Below are positions 32,840 through 44,759 of a stretch of DNA of 64,000 bases, in pieces. A program made the translations under genes and the position numbers. The first letter of the stretch is position 1. Every line of letters starts with the position of its first letter. Source of the DNA: Lonicera japonica (taxonomy: Eukaryota; Streptophyta; Magnoliopsida; Dipsacales; Caprifoliaceae); NCBI GenBank assembly GCA_021464415.1, contig CM038466.1:26413017-26477016 (forward strand), read 5' to 3'. The notes below the pieces were generated by a model. That model did no database searches. It was not told the origin of the DNA and worked only from the letters and a program-made list of their open reading frames with translations.

Positions 32840-33503
32840 TTCTTATTTCCACTTGGAGAATGTTACTTAGTGCCATTCCCATAACTTGGCTCTTACAACA
32901 GACACAGAGGTGTTCGGGTGTCTCCGTCTTGTTCCTTGTTTTTTGCTGGTGGATTTGGTGCAGTGAAAATAAGTTTGTTTCTGATAATGTCGATTTGGAA
33001 GTCGAATTGATTGTGTTGAAGGCGACTAGTTTTTTGCAAAGCAGTTTTGAGGAAGTTCATGACTTCATGGCTTTTCTAAGGAGCGGTGGGGGAGTTTGAA
33101 GCGAAATGGGTTAAGCTTTGTGCACCTTGGCTCCGTGTTAATGTTAATGCAGCTATATCGCGTAGTTCTAGAGCTCACATTTGCATTGCTAGAAATCATG
33201 ACGCCGGTGGGGTTTCTGTGGGAGATTTGTGAAGCTTTAGCGATTTTATTTGTTGTGGATGAAGCTATTGCTCGAAGCTTTCAACATGCAGAAATCGAGA
33301 ATGATTGTCAGAGGGGTAGACTACCTCCTTGTTTCGAGTGAAGCTTTGAATGAATCGGATGAAATTGTAAGCACTACAAAAGCTAAATGTGCCATTAGTG
33401 ATTTGGTTTTTCATTGTAACAACCTTAGTATTGGACATGGATTGCTATATGTGCCTAAATCAGCTGCTACGTGCTATGGGTGTTCGTCCTACATTATAAA
33501 CTG
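32840..33503 (+). pseudogene. LINE ORF2 remnant, RNase H-like C-terminal region
   Basis: The plus strand encodes, across several frameshifts and stops, a decayed version of the C-terminus of a plant non-LTR retrotransposon: a zf-RVT-end segment with WIWCSENKFV, then NVNAAISRSSRAHICIARNH followed by AGG, which resembles the first strand of an RNase H-like RVT_3 domain, then EALAI, AIARSFQHAEIENDCQ and ISDLVFHCNNLSIGHG. The short frames at 32860-33099, 33096-33341 and 33250-33504 are pieces of this one relic. No poly-A tail or target duplication is evident. Confidence 0.65.
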
Positions 33504-33803
33504 ATGTAATATGCATGTGCTGTCACTAATTCTTTCCATTTAAAAAACTTTTGGGAAAAAATCAAAATTGTGCAAAATAGGTCCAAAGTGAACAATATCT
33601 TTAAACCAAGATGCAACATAATGGTATCAAAAGGAGAATCCTGCGAGTGCATCATTATTGCATCATTATTATGTTCCAAATGTGATAACATAAGTATGCT
33701 AAAAATAATTATACCTTTGATTGTTTCGAGAACATATTTATTACGAAAAATTATTAAAACAAGAGGAAAGTCACCAACCGGAAATTTGACCATTCGACTA
33801 ACA

Positions 33804-34042
33804 TGGACTGCTTGAACAATTTTTTTTTTTTTGGTTCCTTTTTTTTGGTTCCCCACGGGGTGTCCGGGCCAGCTTTCGCGCACCTCGACTAATCCCCACT
33901 CGCGGTTCGTGGCTGCCGCTGGCCAAGCAGTATTTTGACAACGCCGGGGTTCGACCTTGGGAGCTCCAAGTCGACCCAAGGTTGTCCCAGTGGCAGCCTT
34001 ATACCACTGGGCCAAGAGGCTTGGTTGGACTGCTTGAACAAT
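33804..34042 (-). mobile_element. Au-type tRNA-derived SINE with 17-bp target duplication
   Basis: The element at 33821-34025 is flanked by the perfect direct repeat TGGACTGCTTGAACAAT at 33804-33820 and 34026-34042. On the minus strand it reads AACCAAGCCTCTTGGCCCAG with an A-box-like TGGCCCAGTGG, then a B-box-like GGTCGAACCCCG, then a body ending GGACACCCCGTGGGGAACC and a tail of A-runs. Word order and tail agree with the Au SINE family of angiosperms. It lies immediately beyond the probable 3' end of the glutamine synthetase gene, in the same orientation, and could affect its polyadenylation region. Confidence 0.88.
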
Positions 34043-34062
34043 CAAAGACCAAAAAAAGAAAG

Positions 34063-34287
34063 GCCATACAAGAAGATTATTGCATTGGGCATTTGATCAA
34101 ATACCCAAAATAAAAATCAACCCTTCATATTGAAATTCATCTAAAATTCGAAGTATCACAACAAGAACATAAAATCCTTAGAGAATTCAAGAGGAGGATA
34201 ACAAATACAAATCTACTCTAAAATGGAAATAAATAAGAAGGGTTGTTTATGAAATACACTTTGCGTTTTCCAAATGTGTATTTTGAC
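34063..34287 (-). other. Probable 3' untranslated region of GS1
   Basis: About 225 bp between the GS1 stop codon and the SINE insertion, T-rich on the minus strand (TTTTATGTTCTTGTTGTGAT, then GCAATAATCTTCTTG). AATAAT near 34076 is a plausible polyadenylation signal. The exact cleavage site cannot be seen from sequence. Confidence 0.4.
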
Positions 34288-37200
34288 TTAGCGTTTCCAT
34301 AACAGGGTGGTCTCTGCAATCATGGAAGTAACCACATATGGATCCATGTTTGAAGAAGGCCTCCTATCCTCGAAATACCCTTTTCCCTCTTTTTCTGTGT
34401 CCCGTCCAACCCGAATAGAAGCTCCGCGGTTCGCAACACCCTGTTGGAAGAAAATATACATATATACAAGTAAAGAGTATTTCTATGGTAATTAAGGGAC
34501 ATAATGACGTGTCGTCAATCCATTGATTAGTAAAATGAGCCCCATTACGAGTAAAAAATACTCAAAGATCACTGCTTATCAATGCACAAATAACACAATA
34601 TATGTATTTAAAACAAGTCTTGAGAAGTATCAACTCGTAAAAGGAGAATATAATGACTTGTGCTTTATAGTTTATTAACATAAGGGGATGCTGGAATGCA
34701 AGAAAGACATCAAAAGAGGATAAATTTATGGAATGTTTGGCAAGGTGAATAGTTTTTACCAAGGAGAAAAATCAAATGACAAAAGAACTATTCCCATATT
34801 TACCATTAATCCTTTCCTCAGTATGTTAATTTGAAATTATATTAATTTGATCCCAAAAAAAAAAAAAGGGATTTCCTCAGGATAAGTGAAAATACTTGTG
34901 ATTGTTTCATTTTTAACCTAAGGTAATAATAGCCTAATTTTTTCATTTTATATGTAATTCAAAACCACCTCTACCCTAAGTTGAATTTTTCCATTAAATT
35001 CAATTCTTTTCCATCTAAGTTTATCGAACGCACTCTTAAGGATTAAATATATATTCTATGCAAATATTTTAAAGTCACCCAAAAAAAAAAATTACCCATT
35101 TGAATGTGTTGATATCTGCAGTCTCATGTTTCCCGGTGAGACGACGCTCATTGCCTTCACCATAGGCCGCAATATGTTCTTTGTGCCTCATTCCAAGCTT
35201 CTCAATAGCCTTCTTGATTATCTCATAGCCTCCCTCGTTCCTCATCGACTTGGTGCTGAAACCCCCCATCAATTTTAAATTAATATGTAACACTTCCTTT
35301 CAATTTTTGCATCATATAAATTTATAATACTTAACGCAATAAAAAGAAAAAACCCTTTTAGTATTATTGTTATAATATATATAAAACTGATACATTACCT
35401 ATAGTTGGTGTGAGCTCCAGCACCATTCCAATCACCCTGTTGAGAATAGCATTGTAATTAGAGAGAACTTGTACATACTTCAAATAATATATGATAAGTG
35501 CCGATATATTAAAAAAAAATTGTAATTTAACAACTACTTTAACTAAAATTATGGCAAATATCATAAAAGAAGCAAACCGAAAGCTAACCTGGATAGGTTT
35601 GGGATCAAATGAAACAACCACCCCAGCTATCTCAGTGATCCTCTGTCAACAAACAACATCAATAAAATTAAAATAAATCATTTAGAACATACATATAATT
35701 ATACGAGTACTTTTATGGAAAAAAATCAACTATGTAGTTTATCGACTCTAGTACCTCTAGAATATAACGAGCCACCCACAACTCATCCCCTGCTGAGATG
35801 CCAACAGCAGGTCCAACTTGAAACTCCCACTACAGAATATAAAGAAATCTTTGAGTTTAGCGTAAACATGGTGATAAACAATGAAAATCCAATTTAAAAT
35901 AAAAAGAATGAAATAAAATGATGGTATTATTCGAAATATTTTCTCTCTTTTTCTTTTTTTTTTTACCTGGCCGGGCATCACTTCTCCATTTATACCGCTA
36001 ATGTTGATACCAGCGTAGACACACGCTTTGTAGTGAGCATCAACAATGTCCCTTCCAAAGGCTTTGTCCGCGCCAATTCCACAGTAGTATGGTCCCTAAT
36101 TTCAATAGGATTAGTTACAGAAGATCAATGGAATCTAATGTTTTTAAATGCTGAACCAGAAATAATTTATTTCAAAAGGATTAAGTGACTAATAGTGTAG
36201 TAGTCCCTAATTTCAATAGGATTAGTTACAGAAGATCAATGGAATCTAATGTTTTTAAATGCTGAACCAGAAATAATTTATTTCAAAAAAATAAAAATTA
36301 GGATTAAGTGACAAAGAAATAATAGTGTAGTAGTCCCTAATTTCAATAGGATTAGTTACAAAAGATCAATGGAATCTAATGTTTTTAAATGCTGAACCGG
36401 AAATAATTTATTTCAAAAAAAAAATTAGGATTAAGTTACAAAGAAGTAGTACTAAAATGGTATGAGAAGCTAGGAAAATGACCCAAAGAGAATAATATTC
36501 GCAAACATTTGAGCTCATTGATATTGAATTGTATACAATACAAAATCGTATAGCTAATAGGGAAAATTGCATAATTTTGGACTTTTTTGGAACTCGGAAG
36601 CTCATTACTAAACAGAATAGTATGTGAGACTATATTTTCTAGTATCTTTTCTTTTGGTACAGAAAGAATAGTATGTGAGACTATATTTTCCAGTATCTTT
36701 TCTTTTGGTACAGAAAAGTTTAGGTGAGTACAGGGAGAGGACATGCAACAAGCTCAACGAGCACTTACAGTGGTTCTTACAGATTGGCCACCAAGATACT
36801 ATATTCTCTAATATCAACATATTGCAAGGTATGTTAGAATTCAAAATATTAGACCAGTAAGGAACCAATAATTGGACGCAGTTGTTGATCATAAATGATC
36901 TTTAAAAATAGAAGGTACATATATAAGCACTTGGCAGCATTGATATTTATGAAGTGAAGACAAAAACAGGAAAACATTAAAGAGTTCTGTTTTTTGTGTG
37001 TGTGAGATATGTGTATATATATAGAGAGAGAGATTTATTACCTGAGGACCAGGAAAACCTCCTAAAGGCCACCCAAGAGGCCAGTTAACATCTTTCTGCA
37101 ACAAGGTGTACTCTTGCTCAATGCCATACCTATTAAACAGATTGAATTTCAAGATAATTACCAAGTTCCAATAAGATGACATTGTAAAGATGATAAAGCT

Positions 37201-39625
37201 TAATAAATATAGCCAGGCTCTAAAAAATGAACCTTTCTCTTTTTAAGCTATTTTAAAACCTCCCCTTGTGGAAGGGAAATCATCGAACTTTATGATATAA
37301 TTAAGTGGAGATTATATCTAAATTGTGTAAATAATCTCCACCAAATTTAATTAAAAAATTCAATCTAAAAGTCAGAATAATGAAAGATCAATATATATGT
37401 GGATTTCTGACAATCAAAACTTTTAATGATCACCTCACATACTAAGTGGTTGTATTTTTGTGTAAAAATTGGTAGGGACAACCTAATTGCTATGGAGACC
37501 ATCTCCCCCGAATTTCATTCAAAACTTGGACAATTTGCCCTCCCAATAGAAAGGAGGTCCAGAGCACCCTTTTTAGAGTCCTGCTTTGTATACTTTCAGA
37601 AATTTATAAAAATATATACATCAACAATAGTAATACTATATACCATGGCACTTCAGCAACAACATCAGGATGGCTGAAAATTTTGGCTGCGCTAGCCCTC
37701 TTATTTGTTGGAATTGGCTCGCCAGCTGGTGTGTATGCATCACACATGACCTAAAATTACGGAATAAAGAAAGAGTGTTAGGTTCTATGTATGATTTAAA
37801 ATTACAAATGAATGCATTTGTTGCAGAAAACTGTGTATCAAGAAACAGGGCTCACCAATATATTGTTGCCTCTCCTAAATGGATCCTTAAAAATTGCTTG
37901 TGGACTGTATCAGTAAATCATCATGACACAAAAATATATACCCATAAAAGTATACTAACCAAAAAAAAGAAAAATAAAACCAAAATTACAAGACAATGGA
38001 ACATGAAAAGAGCCAAAAGATCAAAGAAAAATTTGAGAAATTGGTACTAAATACATAAAAAATGAAAATAACCCAAAATTACAAGGCAATGGAAAATCTA
38101 TATTACAAGAAAACATGGCCTTCTGCCATTCACTATGCAAACATTACAAGCCCTTTTATTAGCATTTTAGTTTTAGGTCCTTTGAAGGACTATTGAACGT
38201 ATACGAGCATGCCACTACTCTATAAGCGCCCCCCCCCCCCCTCTTTCCCACTCACTGGTTGTCATGGGAAAGAAAGGCAGAAATAAGAAAAAAAATGATT
38301 CCCTGAGAGCTTGTCCAATACCACCAGTAGCAGAAATGCATCTCCTAAGCCCACGCAAGAGACTTGTATTCTCGTGTTAGATCATAAGGCTAAATCTTTC
38401 CACTCTGGATCAAAGACCGACAGTATTACAAACAATATTTAATTGCTACAAGCTATGGTATTTATCTAAGTTATGATCGTAAGGCCAAATCTTTCCACTT
38501 TGGATCAAGAGCTTACAAAAAATTACACAAATCCCCATGTCAATGATGGGACTCGAAACCCAACCCAACTGCCAACCAACATATACCAGTGTACTACAAG
38601 ACTATTGGCAATAAGTTTTATATTTAATTGTTATGTTACAAACTGCAATTAGGTGTAAATAAGTATAAAAATTATATCTAGTGATTAATGAAGGTTAAAA
38701 GGGGTGGAAGAACTTACTAGATGATGACTTCACTATCTTCACCAGGAGCTTGACCAGTGCTAGATCCATCATAATTCCACTTAGGAAGCTTCTTGGGATC
38801 ATCAACTGGGCCTGAAAGGGTCTATAAGGAAACCAAAAACCCACAAAATTATCAATATATACATATGTGTGTGTAACCAAAACAAGAAGATAACCACCAA
38901 ACATCAAGAAACTTCTTTTAAGCAGGAAATTCATTACCCTTGCTTTGCTTCTTAGGTCCATGCCTGATCCACCAATCCTATTTAAAAATTCAAAATTTGT
39001 AAACCAAATTAAAAACATATATACTATTTAAAACAATATTACTAGTACTTAAACAACAATAATATGTATTTCAATATGAATATACAGATGGTGGTGTTAC
39101 TGCCAAAGCAATTATAGATAATGCCAAAGCAATGTACAACATTTGATGCATAAGGTACAAATCCAGAAAGCAGTTTGCTCGAGCAAAGCTAAAATTGCTT
39201 TAGCAATAGCCAATTGGGTAAGCCTATACATAAATTCCAAATCAAAACCAATAAAGTGAAAAAGAAATCCAAAATGTTTACAAAAAAAGAATTAGCCTAA
39301 GTTTTAACACACCTATGACCTAGACATTAATAAAAAGAAGATTAGATCAACAATCAAAAGACCAAATTAACTCAAAACAAACAAGGCAGACCCATCAATA
39401 AAATCCCAGTAGCAATGGATTAGCAAACCCATTGATGATTTAACAAAAAAGAAAAACATGAGATTAAAAATCAAAAAAAAGAAAAAAAAAGAAAGAAACA
39501 GATCAAAACCATCATTATACAATGAAGGTGAGAAAAACAGAGCAAACTGACCATATGTATTCGGCAATAATCTTTTTGGTGGAATCGGTGAGGTCAAGAT
39601 TGATAAGATCCGAAAGCAAAGACAT
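34288..39625 (-). CDS. GLN1: Cytosolic glutamine synthetase (GS1), complete, 12 exons
   Basis: Catalyses ATP-dependent condensation of glutamate and ammonium to glutamine; cytosolic, decameric in plants. Exons 5' to 3': 39625-39552, 38977-38938, 38821-38718, 37904-37856, 37750-37644, 37129-37042, 36095-35967, 35829-35755, 35642-35589, 35436-35399, 35255-35096, 34440-34288. Every junction is GT-AG and the sum is 1071 bp, giving 356 residues plus TAA, the usual GS1 length. It starts [20 protein letters not shown] with no transit peptide, so it is the cytosolic and not the plastid form. The beta-grasp domain holds [19 protein letters not shown] (residues about 52-70). The catalytic domain holds YGIEQEYTL (Glu131), [14 protein letters not shown] (Glu192, Glu199), [17 protein letters not shown] (His249), [11 protein letters not shown] (Arg291, Glu297) and [10 protein letters not shown] (Arg311). 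It ends AETTLLWKR, where many GS1 proteins end in WKP. Intron 6 carries tandem repeats next to the exon 7 acceptor. No frame damage; very likely functional. Confidence 0.97.
36093..36440. repeat. Tandem triplication in GS1 intron 6 that copies the exon 7 splice acceptor
   Basis: Three units start at about 36093, 36204 and 36334 and run TCCCTAATTTCAATAGGATT, AGAAGATCAATGGAATC, TAATGTTTTTAAATGCTGAA and GAAATAATTTATTTCAAA. They are almost identical, so the duplications are young; the third has a few substitutions. On the minus strand each unit ends GAAATTAG|GGAC, the sequence of the real 3' splice site of exon 7 (GAAATTAG|GGACCATAC). The two upstream copies therefore supply decoy acceptors 110-240 nt before the real one. 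Confidence 0.9.
36614..36718. repeat. 53-bp direct duplication in GS1 intron 6
   Basis: GAATAGTATGTGAGACTATA then TTTTC(T/C)AGTATCTTTTCTTTTGGTACAGAAA occurs twice back to back, differing at one position. It produces duplicated short frames on both strands, which are not genes. Confidence 0.9.
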
Positions 39626-39705
39626 TTTGAATTGAATCTTCACTCTTCTCTGTTTCTAGACTCCCTTCTTATTGTTGTGCAGAGACGGGCAGGCTGGGAT
39701 GAGTT

Positions 39706-39715
39706 AGCTTTTATA
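39706..39715 (-). promoter_or_regulatory. TATA box of GS1
   Basis: On the minus strand CTATAAAAGCTAACTC sits about 85-90 bp upstream of the GS1 ATG at 39625. A start of transcription about 30 bp downstream would give a leader of around 55 nt ending TTCAATTCAAAATGTC, an A-rich context favourable for plant initiation. Confidence 0.7.
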
Positions 39716-39729
39716 GTGCGGTCCAAAGT

Positions 39730-40692
39730 ATTCTTTTCAACCCAATAATTATTGTTCTTTTCAAGATTTCAGATGAATAATAATTCTTATTATAGTTTTT
39801 TTCATTTTCTATTATTGATAAAGTCACAGTCAATTATCCGTATTTAAATTCAATGCGGTTACAGGCAAAAAAGCGATTTTAGTATTCTAATGTGTGTACG
39901 ATGTACCCAAAACAAAAAATAAATGAACTTCTAATGTGGGTACTAAATTAATTTAGATTATATATATATATATATTAGACTGGTTAAATTTATTTATATT
40001 TTAAGAGATATCATTGCACCATATTGATTTTCTGTTGACACAGAATTAGATATTACTGGGTTCAAAACTATTTGGAAGTGCCAAGATGAATCTAGAAGGG
40101 GGGCGGAGGAAGAGGTAGTGTATTTAATTTAATTATAAATATTCTAAAATTATAAGAATTCGTCCTCAAAATTTAAAAGTAATAGATATTTGCGTGTAAT
40201 ATAAGAACTTGCCCAATTTATAGTACTAACATTAATTATAACAAAAAAATAGTAATATTTATTACTATATGTCACATTCAATAAGAAATATTAGAAAAAA
40301 AAACAAACCCATGAATATAATTATATTATAAAATAATAACAACGATTGTTTTTTAATACACATTACGTCTTAAATGTTGAAATTGGAGCGGGAAAAAAAA
40401 AGTAACCTCAGAGTAAAGTATCACTCAAAAATACAATTTATCACTAAAAAATTCACCACAAGACAAAGGAGTAACTTCTATTCATGTTTCAATCACATTT
40501 TTTTCTAAGAAAAAAAAAACACATTAAATTATCATAATCAATAGTTTTTTAATCTATTTTTGGAGATACACTCATAGTTAAATAATGGTAATGGCGTGAC
40601 TAGAATTTTTTATTAGTGAGGTAACTAAAAACAAAAATTTACAAGATATGGAGTCATTTAATAAATCATTATTTATTTTTTTATAATAATAA

Positions 40693-40723
<31 letters not shown>

Positions 40724-42140
40724 ACGCAAGTGGAAGAAAATGAATCACTGACCTCGCTTGACACACTTTTTATTAATTTTTAAATTTTTTAACGGGGTGA
40801 ATTGTACATTTTCATATTTCTTGTGTCTTTATATTTTTTGAATTGAGTGTATCTCTATATTTTTCAAATTTAGTGAGATGAATGGACCCCATAGCATACC
40901 ATGAAACCCCACAACTGAATGAGGGGAAGAGATAATTGGACTATTGTCCTTTAAAAGTTGCAACACAATCACTTTTGTCACTTGAACGGTGTTGGAACCA
41001 TTGAAAGAATCTTATCTTATTCTAACTTATAATAACACAGGTGTAATTCTTAAATCACTACTATTATAAAACGAGTTATATTTTTTTATCAGGTTCATGC
41101 CAGAATTAACGTACCCAATTAAGTGACCATGTATGTCAACTCTAGTGAAGTCGATAAATTTTGTTATTAATTTTTTATACAAAACAATAATTTTTATAAC
41201 ATAACATTTTTATACGATATAATATTTTTTATATAATTATGAATTTACAATCACTAAAATTAAAGTTATAAATCAGATTGATTTCACTTTTTAAAAATTG
41301 ATCTCATTTTTTTTTAGTTAAGTTGAACTTTAGACCCCTTGCATGGGCAAGAGTAATTGTAAAATTGATACTATGTATTGTTTTAGAACTTACTAAAATA
41401 ATGTAATTTAGCTGATTAGGATGTATACTTTTATATGAACGGCTGTGGGTTTAAAATGATAAGGAGTAATTTAATACTTTTGTGTTTGTACAATAAAAAA
41501 TTTTCATCTCTCCTTACGCTTACATACTTTAATAATTTTAAGTATGCATCAAAATTTAATACTATCTTCTCTTTATATTAAATTAGACAATAAACAAATG
41601 GATGCGTGTGCGCTCTCCTTCTATGTAAATTTAAGTTAGATCAAAAAATATTTAATAAATAAAAAAGTAGGTACATAACAAATTATCTATTTTCTGAACT
41701 TAGAGTTCGCATGTTAGAGTCATATTGAATGAATATTTATCAAAAACAAAGACAAACATCAATTTATAAATTTTTGAGGTATGTAGGTTAAAATTAATTA
41801 AGCGAACAAATATTTCCTTTTATTAATAACTGAGGAGATTAATAAGGTTTGTTTAAAAAAGAAAAATGAAAAGAAAAAAAAAGATTAAAAATGTAGTTAA
41901 TTAATTCATGCATTAATGACTGACACGCGACAATCCCACAACAAATCATTCTCACTCCTCCCATTATATATATACTAGATTAGATGTACATAAATATAAT
42001 AGATGTAAAATCCCAAATAAAAAATGATGAACAAGCGCAAAATATGGAGTTGGTGGATTGTTGGGTGAAAATAAGTAACTAGTTATTGATTCAACGAATG
42101 TAGTCAGAAATTATTGTTGGAATTAATTTTAATTGAGAAG
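39730..42140. other. Intergenic DNA upstream of GS1, no gene recognised
   Basis: AT-rich spacer containing simple repeats: (TA)n at about 39960-39975 and (AAAT)n at about 40688-40725. No exon, RNA gene or complete mobile element is supported. Distal regulatory elements of GS1 may lie here, but none can be identified by eye. Confidence 0.45.
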
Positions 42141-42145
42141 ATAAG

Positions 42146-42968
42146 TGTCACAGTGTAATTCTCTTTTTTCGATAGAGGCTTACCAAATGATTGCGTTGTT
42201 TCCACAAACAACTAGCAAATACAGGCACACACATAATTTAGATTATAAGAATAAGTAATTATAGGGACAACACTCCCAAACCTTATTCTATTGCCTCAAT
42301 AGTTTACAAAGAATACAAATCTCACAATTTGTCTAACTAGCCAAATACACTTAGCTGAGACATATTTATATGCCTGCAGTTAACAACCCCAACTGCCTAG
42401 GAATTCAAATTCAAAGATAAGAAACCAACACAACTACAAGGTGGTTTTGTCCATACAAAATTACCTTATCATGTGCCAAGCATGTGCAAGGGAGTTTCCC
42501 TTATCCCAATCAGACAACCAACTGCCCACAAGTAGCCAGCTTCCTTAAATGCCTATCCATGTATTAAAACGATGTAGTTTTGGTTTTCTCTCAAATTCTC
42601 ACAAATTCAAGTCATGAGCCACTCATGACTTAGGCAACAATAAGCCTACAATGCAACTCTAGTAACCCACGTGTTGTGTCGGACACCTGCACTTAGCCCG
42701 CATGGGGACTGCATGCCACAGCTCACACCAGCCCCCTATAATACCACTTAATGAAATATCTAAAGTGGTAGCAGTAAACATCAGGTCTCATAAGTTGCTG
42801 CAACCCAAGTGCTCACGCACTTGGCTGATTTCTCAAATGGAGCCTAACTGCCCGCACAGAAAGCCTCCAAATTCCTGCACCCTACACCCTTTATTTCTAC
42901 GAGGCAAGCCTTGGCAATAATGCAACCAAGTCATGCCAACTCTAACCCCAACTACTTAGGGTCTAACA
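42146..42968 (-). repeat. 3' LTR of the chromovirus
   Basis: 823 bp, bounded by TGTCAC at 42146 and GTCTAACA ending at 42968 on the plus strand. It matches the 5' LTR along its length with scattered substitutions. Just inside it (42969-42982, minus strand AGTGGGGGTGGTT) is a purine-rich polypurine tract. Confidence 0.92.
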
Positions 42969-43009
42969 AACCACCCCCACTAGATTTCCTCAACGTCCTA
43001 GTCGAGGTT

Positions 43010-43240
43010 GAGTCTAAGTAACGGTGGATCAAGTTCTCGAACTACTAAAGTTGTGTGTCCTTCTCCCAAGTTGCCTCTTCCGATGCCTTTCCTTTCCACT
43101 TTGCCAAGTAGTAAGTTCTACGATTCTTCTTACTCTAACACTCGGTTTTGTGATCTAGGATTGCTTCGGCAACCTCGATGTACTATTTTCTGATTGTTGG
43201 AGGAGCTCGTGTCCTTACACCCCTGCTTGGATCGTTTGTA
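43010..43240 (-). pseudogene. Chromodomain at the integrase C-terminus
   Basis: Minus-strand words VEDTNDPSRGVRTRAPPTIR, VAEAILDHKTE, YYLAKWKGKASEEATWEKDT and FENLIHRYLD follow the fold of chromovirus chromodomains (aromatic Y/W residues and the WKG..EEATWE signature). Several stops interrupt it. In active relatives the chromodomain directs insertion to marked chromatin. Confidence 0.85.
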
Positions 43241-43680
43241 TCCTCAACATACTTCTTTAGAAAACTCACATGAAAAATTGGATGGAGTTTGAGTTGGGCT
43301 GGCAAATCAAAGCGATAAGTCAACCTTCCAATTCTCCTCGTGATCTCAAACGGACCATCGTATCACTGGATTAACCCTTTATGAGCGATTTTTCGGCAAA
43401 CCTTCTTCCAAACCTGTGGAGTTAGCTTCAGCATCACTCGATCACCCACATCAAACTCAATTGGCCTTCTACTTTTATCTGCTCATTTCTTCATCCTTCG
43501 CACTGATTTAGCCAACACATGTTTGGCCTCATCAGCCCTTTCTTGCTTTTCTCGAGCATAACGATAGGCTGCAAGACAATGACCCTGAGATTTCTGTTTG
43601 GCCACCTCATACAGAGTGAGTGGCTACTGGCATGTATCCAACTCGAACGGACTCTGACCTGTAGAAGAGATTTGATGTAG

Positions 43681-44590
43681 ATTGTAACCAGTGTTCTAAA
43701 ACTCGGCGAGTCAGAACGATTTATCGCCGAGTACTCGGGACTCTGCAGCAAGGCGAGTCGATTTTGCCTACTCCTTAGGCTTAACTTAGACAAGGAAAAA
43801 CTCGAGCGTAACTCGGTAAAACTCGCTCAGTTCTCGCAAGTTGTGAGACTTGGCAAGTATTGGAATTTTAAAAAAAAATGAGAAGAGAACGACGTTGTTT
43901 GGCAGTTTTGTTTTTCCTGATGAGATTTTTCTTTTAATAACCCTAGGACAACGGAGGAGGAAAAAGAATAAGGGAAGAAGAAGAAGCAGAAAAAATAGGG
44001 GGGGAGAGAGAAACAAAACTTAGTAATTCTCTTTTTACCTCTAGCGACGAGAAAACAGGACGATGCAGAGGGAGATGGTGCTGATAATGGAAGATGGAGG
44101 GAGCTGGAAGACCGAAGATGAAATTTAACGGAGACAGCACGAGTAGGGCTTGGGAATGTCGGTTAAAAGAGGGTTTTGAATTAATTGATAAAATGACTTA
44201 ATTAATTTTAATTGTGTTCATATTTATAAAATTATTTTCAATTTCACCCCTTCCCTCTGTTTTATTATTTTTGTACCTCTTTTTTGAAACATTTGCAATA
44301 TGGTCATTGTAAAGGCCTTTTTGTCTTATTAATTAGTAATTTAGTATTATCTTATTATAAATAAATAATATATATATATATATATTATATAAATAGTAAA
44401 TCTATGTCTTATTAATTAGTAATTTAATATTATCTTGTATTTTGCAAAATATTTGATCATATTATATTATTTATATTAAAATATGCATTATCCAATTTTT
44501 TTCGATTAATCCCCGAGTAATTGAAAACTCCCCACTCCCCACCTCGATGATCGAGTCCCGAGTCACGAGTTTTAGAACACTGATTTTAAC
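43681..44590. mobile_element. Non-autonomous hAT element nested in the chromovirus integrase
   Basis: The element 43689-44582 (894 bp) has terminal inverted repeats CAGTGTTCTAAAACTCG and CGAGTTTTAGAACACTG, 17 bp perfect, and is flanked by 8-bp direct repeats ATTGTAAC (43681-43688) and ATTTTAAC (44583-44590), one mismatch. CAGTG..CACTG ends and 8-bp duplications are typical of hAT elements. Subterminal ACTCGGCGAGTC and CTCGATGATCGAGTCCCGAG words form clustered inverted repeats. No transposase domain; the frames on the minus strand (43786-44140) are low-complexity. Confidence 0.88.
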
Positions 44591-44759
44591 TGAACAGTGC
44601 CACATCAAGTAAATTAATCCAGTTTGACTGATTTGCGGTTACATAATGCCGCAAGTACTCCTCGAGCAAAGCGTTAACATGTTATGTCTGCCCATCAATT
44701 TGAGGATGATTTATTGTGAAAAATTTTAATTGAGAACCCAACATCTCTAATAGCACGGT

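Noticed and set aside
35370..35621. Minus-strand frames at 35075-35293, 35370-35621, 36889-37182 and 38695-39018 as separate small genes
   Set aside because: Each contains one glutamine synthetase exon with intron read-through on either side; they are parts of GS1.
36436..36892. Overlapping minus-strand frames with repeated [14 protein letters not shown] words
   Set aside because: They derive from the 53-bp duplication inside GS1 intron 6, not from a protein with internal repeats.
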